Shown piece by piece: positions 59,387-64,000 of a stretch of 64,000 nucleotides of DNA; positions within the stretch are counted from its first letter, which is position 1, and the number at the start of each line of letters is the position of its first letter. Source of the DNA: Setoptus koraiensis (taxonomy: Eukaryota > Arthropoda); NCBI GenBank assembly GCA_048013815.1, contig CM106586.1:3658001-3722000 (forward strand), read 5' to 3'. The position numbers and the translations under genes were made by a program. The notes beneath the pieces were generated by a model. It did not search any database. It was given only the letters and a program-made list of their open reading frames with translations, and was not told the origin of the DNA.

Positions 59387-60322
59387 TTACTGATAATAAT
59401 GTTTATTTTGTTGTTGAAATTCGTTAGGGTTGTGCATGGTGATATTTTCTATGTGCTCATTGGCTGGTCGTATTGTGATTATGAGATTAGATGAATTGGC
59501 GACCATCATGTCAGTGACCTGATCTAATGTCTTACCTTCAGTAATTTCGATTCCATTAACCTCTAATACTTCGTCATTAACGGCCAACAGGCCAGTGCTT
59601 TCTGCCAGTCCACCGGGGACTAGCCTACTGATAAAAATCCCACACACTGTTACAATTTCGCCTTGTTGTGTCACGCGCTTGTAAGTTCCATCTCGAATAT
59701 AAAAGCCCAATGGCTTATCGGAGCCCCTTCTGACCAATCGAACACGACGACAAGCCTTGGGAACTGTGTCCACATCAATAATGGAGGAGACTTGCCTGAA
59801 ATCTTCCGGTCTGCCTATGGACGGTCTATTACCATCATGATCTGTCGATGGTGAAATCAAACTGGATAGCACATTAAAATTTTGCTTCTTTCTCCTAGTG
59901 AAACTATGATTATTTTGGATAACTCCCTCCTTTTCAATGTATAGTTTTAACAATGGACGGATGCTATTGGTGTTGCGGGCTTGGAATGACGATAATACAT
60001 ATCTAATTGTTTTGGCGAAATTTTCATCATTATTTATTGGAAGGAAATAATCTTCGTGGTCAAGATAGAAAATATCAAAACTTATTGCCTCTAGTTGATG
60101 GATGGTCTGGATTTTCTTTTTAAAATTTTTAAAACTCTGAATTTCGTCTGATTTGAGCGCATACCGGCGGAATTCGACCCCGATCTAATAAGGAAAGATT
60201 ATTTTGGAAAGCATATATTGTTGGATATGATATGTAAATTGGAATCGGTCTAACGCTTTAGAGAATTCTGCAATGCAACATGTACTTACCTTACTTTTGA
60301 TGGATATAATATTGGTGCTCAT
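59387..60322 (-). CDS. par-6: Par-6 cell polarity scaffold protein
   Basis: Exon 1 (60322-60290) encodes MSTNIISIKSK; exon 2 (60184-59387) continues IGVEFRRYALKSDEI. The phase-0 join rebuilds the conserved start of the Par-6 PB1 domain, giving 276 residues. PB1 (residues 4-100) binds atypical PKC. The semi-CRIB (RPEDFRQVSSIIDVD) binds GTP-loaded Cdc42, and the PDZ domain (PLGFYIRDG, then GIFISRLVPGGLAESTGLLA, NDEVLEVNGIEI) follows directly. Par-6/aPKC/Cdc42 sets apical-basal polarity at the cell cortex. The tail after the PDZ domain is short compared with other Par-6 proteins. Confidence 0.95.
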
Positions 60323-60634
60323 TTTGAAGCTATTTAAATTATTTGTTAAATTATAATTGAATGTTCTATTTTTTGTCTAAATAAAAACAACTTGTTGGTA
60401 TAAATAATTTCATCGTATTATTAACATGAAATTGCAGTCAAATCAGAACACATCACAGCAGCATTCAAGATTTATTCTTGAGACGCATCCAACAATACTG
60501 ATGGATGGTAGGGGCTGGTACAGGTGGTCTAATAGCAAGAACACAGGTGAACACAAAAGACTCGTTTGAGTAACTCAAGCTACATTGAGCAGCGGCAACA
60601 GCAGGCTAGTTGGAGAAATTTCATCCGTCAAAAT

Positions 60635-61318
60635 TTATTTTAATAATAATTTTCTACTTTGTTTATACTCTTTTGCACCTATAAGAAACATTGTTAAAGA
60701 GGACATTACTAATGCAGATAATATACCTTTGGTATAAGGTTTGAAAGCTGTAATTAGAAAGTTCCTTGTTATAGATCGTGATTCTTTATCGGCCCAAAAT
60801 CTTTCCGGGATAATTAAAATGCCGGCATGATGTGCAGCCGCAAAAGACATTCCAAAGCACATTATGCCTGCATATAAATTGCATATCTGGTGAGCTAGAA
60901 TCGAACGCACTCCATAGCGGAATTGGCCTTCATCGCGATATGGTCTCGTCAAATTTCTATGCACTAACTCAGAATGGGACACGTAGCCCGCATATGTAGT
61001 GGGTAAAACTGCCGCTGACAGTGTTGAAAGACGATGGACACCATATTTAAATAGATTGAAGGCTCTTCTAGAAACTTTCCAAAAGTATAAGCTTGATGTT
61101 AATACAACTACGGCAGAAAGATGGGGTGCGTACTCGATGAGAATCCTTTCACGCAAAGAGGCCTGCCTCAGTCTCGCGGCGTAACTCAATAGTAATCTCT
61201 CGTGATCCTCTAAGGTGATATTCTTTTTTTGATTTATGACCATGATTGGTAGGCTGAAAATTAAACCGAGATTGTAGAGGCTAGATTTGATATGTTGGAC
61301 AATGTGCTCAGGCCTCAA
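60635..61318 (-). CDS. TMEM126-like mitochondrial membrane protein
   Basis: Intronless, 227 residues with about four hydrophobic segments (near residues 12-25, 66-80, 145-168 and 195-212). From about residue 30 the layout and several motifs recall the TMEM126 family: a charged helix (TLEDHERLLLSYAARL), a membrane segment, a central LPTTYAGYVSH segment, and the ending YTKGILSALVMSSLTMFLIGAKEYKQ like the family's PxFRKMLFPxLLxxxFSxYLGSEQY. TMEM126 proteins help assemble respiratory complex I in the inner membrane. Met26 is an alternative start. The stop codon overlaps an AATAAA. The family call rests on motif memory. Confidence 0.6.
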   Translation of the reverse strand: MRPEHIVQHIKSSLYNLGLIFSLPIMVINQKKNITLEDHERLLLSYAARLRQASLRERILIEYAPHLSAVVVLTSSLYFWKVSRRAFNLFKYGVHRLSTLSAAVLPTTYAGYVSHSELVHRNLTRPYRDEGQFRYGVRSILAHQICNLYAGIMCFGMSFAAAHHAGILIIPERFWADKESRSITRNFLITAFKPYTKGILSALVMSSLTMFLIGAKEYKQSRKLLLK

Positions 61319-62127
61319 GCTTACACAGGGCGGCTCAAATGTACACAGTGTTTGTAAACCTCTGTAACATACAACCCTGTGATAACACGATATATTGAAT
61401 CTACAATAGCTTTACTCATTATATTTGTCCAATAACAAGCCTATCGGCGATATCGTTGATGTGCATGCGAACTTTATCATCTGGAATTGCACAATTTGTA
61501 TTTAAACTGTCTCTGTTCTACTTGTGTGCTTACACCTGTGCACTCGATAGATGCATAAAATTTAGTTCAGACATCGTGTGTAGAGGGAGCTTGTGAATGA
61601 CAGCAATCAAGTACCGGTAAATATCATTTCGAAAAGCGACATCTGCAATAGAAATTTTGAAATAGACGTGTTTCTGTATTTCAGTGCAGTGCCCAAACTC
61701 ATGCTACCACCCTATATTTGTGATCTGTTTGTGTGTGATTGTGTGCATAACTTCATGCATGCATTATATAGGGTGCAGCAATCAAATCATACAAATCCTA
61801 CAGTTTATTCTGCAAGGCTTCCACAGGGCATTTGGTGAAATGAGCATATAACGCTACGCAGGCACAGATCGTGCGTCATCATTCACTATAACGAATATAC
61901 TGTAGTAAAATCAAGGCACACAAAAACCGTATGATAGGAGGCACACATAGATTTGATGAACTTTCTGTGCTTATGTGCAGCACACTATGTTTTTTAAGCG
62001 AGTTGCTTGATCTTAGCAACCTATATATAGTTTCTGTATCGAACATTCACAGTAAACAACGTCAACAAATGATTATCATGAAGGGCCACAATAAGAACTT
62101 TGCAAGGAAAAATCATTTGGATCAACA
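61319..62127. other. Divergent intergenic region between the TMEM126-like gene and RNF19
   Basis: About 800 bases of A+T-rich DNA without a supported gene or repeat; it presumably contains both promoters. Confidence 0.55.
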
Positions 62128-64000
62128 ATGAAATATAATAAGAGATCACCATCACCACCAGGATGCAAAACTAATCGTTCTGATAAATATTCGATGAAAG
62201 ATGTTACAGGAAATATTCAGTCTGATGCTACAAATACAACCATCGATGGACCCCCACAGGAATCAACAAAATCATCTAAGATGCCACCAGACCTATCCGA
62301 TAATATAATCTCCAATACCCGCTCTTTTGATAGCAATAATAATAACAATAATAATAATAATAATAATAACACTAATCATAGCAGTAGCAAGAAACGTAAC
62401 ACAGCCAGTTTAAGTACCTCATTAAGGAGACTATTTTCCATCACATTTAGAAGAGACAGGCAGCCTCATTTGAACACCAAAGATTATCAGCACAACTCGG
62501 CAACCAAGTCTAGACTGTCAAACAAAAATCCGAATACAGCTAAAGAATCAACTGCGGATGGTGATACTCAGTATGACCAGAGTGTTAGATCTAATAGCAC
62601 TTTGTGCATATATAGCAATATAGCAACAACGAGCTCCTCTTCAAGTGCTTCACTGGATACAACAAACCAAAACTCCATCAAGAAAATCATTGAATGTCCA
62701 CTATGCGTCCTCCAAGTGTCAGATAGATCCGCACCTTACCTAGCAAGCTGTCGTCACAGAGTTTGTCTTGAGTGTATGCAACGTTATATCAAAAACGAAA
62801 TCAATCATAGCAGGTTAAACATAACGTGCCCGGTATGCTCCGAATCTATTCATCCTAATTCAATCAAAACCATTCTTAATGATGAAAAATATTATCTTAA
62901 GTATGAAAGTTTTATGCTCAGGAGAGTTTTGGCCGCGGAGCCTGATGCGAGATGGTGCCCTGCACCAGATTGTGGATATGTTGTGATTGCAAGTGGTAGG
63001 TTTCCTAGTAGCTCTTTTATTTACAATTGTAATCCAACAGTCATACTAACTACCTATTATTCTACCAATAACTATAACAGGTTGCGCCAGTTGTCCAAAG
63101 ATTGTTTGTGGCAAGGATGGTTGTGATACATCATTCTGTTATCATTGCAAGCAAGAATGGCATGCCAATCAGACTTGTAACGCTGCTAGAATTCAAAGGA
63201 ATATGAAAATCAACTACAGTGATCCAGAGTCTTCTACAAAGATCGAGAAACTATCACAGAATAATCGAGCTAGTCAACAAGCACCTATTAGAACCGACGA
63301 TATCAAAGAATGTCCAGTTTGCACTAGTAGCATCATCAAGATGAATGATGGATCATGCAACCATATGACATGTAGCATATGCGAAACTGAGTTCTGTTGG
63401 CTATGCATGAAAGAAATAACTGACCTACATTATTTCAGTCCGTCTGGTTGCACATTTTGGGGCAAAAAACCTTGGAGTCGTAAGAAGAAAATATTGTGGC
63501 AGCTAGGGCTGTTAGCAGGTGCTCCAATTTGTATAGTTCTAATGGCTGGTATAGCTGTCCCAGCCATAATCATCGGTATCCCAGTATGGTACGTAGCACT
63601 GCTAGAAAATCTTCCAAGTGCGCTCAACCTTTTTATTCGTTTTACTGACCCAACTTCTAATCACTTGAATGTAACTTGAATTCTTTTTCAGGGCCGGAAG
63701 AAAATTGTATAGTAGACTGGCTAGAGAACCAATGAGCAAGCGTAGGAAGCATGCTATAATTGTTGGTGGAGTTTTATTATCTATGGTAGTCTCTCCTCTT
63801 ATATCCGCTGTAGCCCTTTTCTTTGGAGTGCCAATTCTATTAGGATACGTCTATGGTGTTGTACCCGTTTCGCTCTGTCGCTCGGGTGGATGTGGATTAT
63901 CATACACTGAAAGTATAGAAAACTTTCAACATGAGCTGCAAAATCCAGTCCAAAAACAATCTAACAAGGGTAAATATAATATTGATATCAATACACTCCA
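62128..64000 (+). CDS. RNF19: RNF19-type RBR E3 ubiquitin ligase (3' end off-window)
   Basis: Exons 62128-62995, 63081-63588 and 63692 to the window edge join in phase (AGTG|GTAGGT; TATG|GTACGT; TTTTTCAG|GG). A Ser/Asn-rich N-terminus (poly-Asn near residue 75) precedes RING1 ([20 protein letters not shown]...CPVC), the IBR domain ([20 protein letters not shown]) and RING2 ([20 protein letters not shown], with the catalytic cysteine in GSCNHM). Two transmembrane segments follow ([40 protein letters not shown]), then [16 protein letters not shown], diagnostic of RNF19A/B (dorfin). RBR ligases pass ubiquitin through a RING2 thioester; RNF19 proteins are membrane-anchored. The frame is open to the last base and an intron near 63968 is possible. 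Confidence 0.93.
62336..62371 (+). repeat. AAT trinucleotide run coding poly-Asn in RNF19
   Basis: About twelve AAT/AAC codons within exon 1 of RNF19. Confidence 0.9.

Overview
The window is animal nuclear DNA. Genes are split by GT-AG introns, and I see no bacterial operons, CRISPR arrays, IS elements or transposon proteins. A secreted Ala/Pro/Val-rich cuticle-type protein, an arthropod-like TATA/TCATTC core promoter, very few introns and CAA/CAG-rich low-complexity DNA suggest an arthropod, most likely an acariform mite. That placement is inferred.

Left domain (1 to about 30 kb). This part is relatively G+C-rich, full of GGGCCC words, minisatellites and short near-perfect inverted repeats. 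It carries one recognisable gene, a divergent latrophilin-type adhesion GPCR (5012-23362, plus strand, seven exons that join in phase, N-terminal exons off-window). Its GPS reads H-L-A instead of H-L-T/S, the TM3/ECL2 cysteine pair is absent, and its loops carry long Gln/Ser-rich insertions.

Middle (30-43 kb). The composition turns A+T-rich. A possible decayed coding remnant (30.9-32.0 kb) is followed by an intronless, internally shortened CLASP (32.4-34.4 kb), then 8.6 kb with no supported gene.

Right domain (43-64 kb). This is gene-dense and intron-poor: a cuticle-type protein (+), SCO1 (-), PCNA (+), NOP2/NSUN1 (-), mitochondrial ribosomal protein L22 (+), a Ser-rich secreted protein (+), SLC30A9/ZnT9 (-), eIF3b (+), PKA regulatory subunit RI (+), Par-6 (-), a TMEM126-like membrane protein (-) and an RNF19-type RBR ubiquitin ligase (+, runs off the end).

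The main discovery is an inverted duplication of a bidirectional promoter together with the first codons on both sides. Copy 1 (about 47650-48590) lies between NOP2 and MRPL22; copy 2 (about 52345-53163) lies between SLC30A9 and eIF3b. As a result NOP2 begins with an eIF3b-like acidic peptide, and SLC30A9 begins with the mitochondrial presequence and about 115 residues of MRPL22. An inversion with staggered breaks explains the whole layout. SCO1 starts with a more diverged relative of the same presequence and 5' leader, so three unrelated mitochondrial proteins within 9 kb share one import signal.
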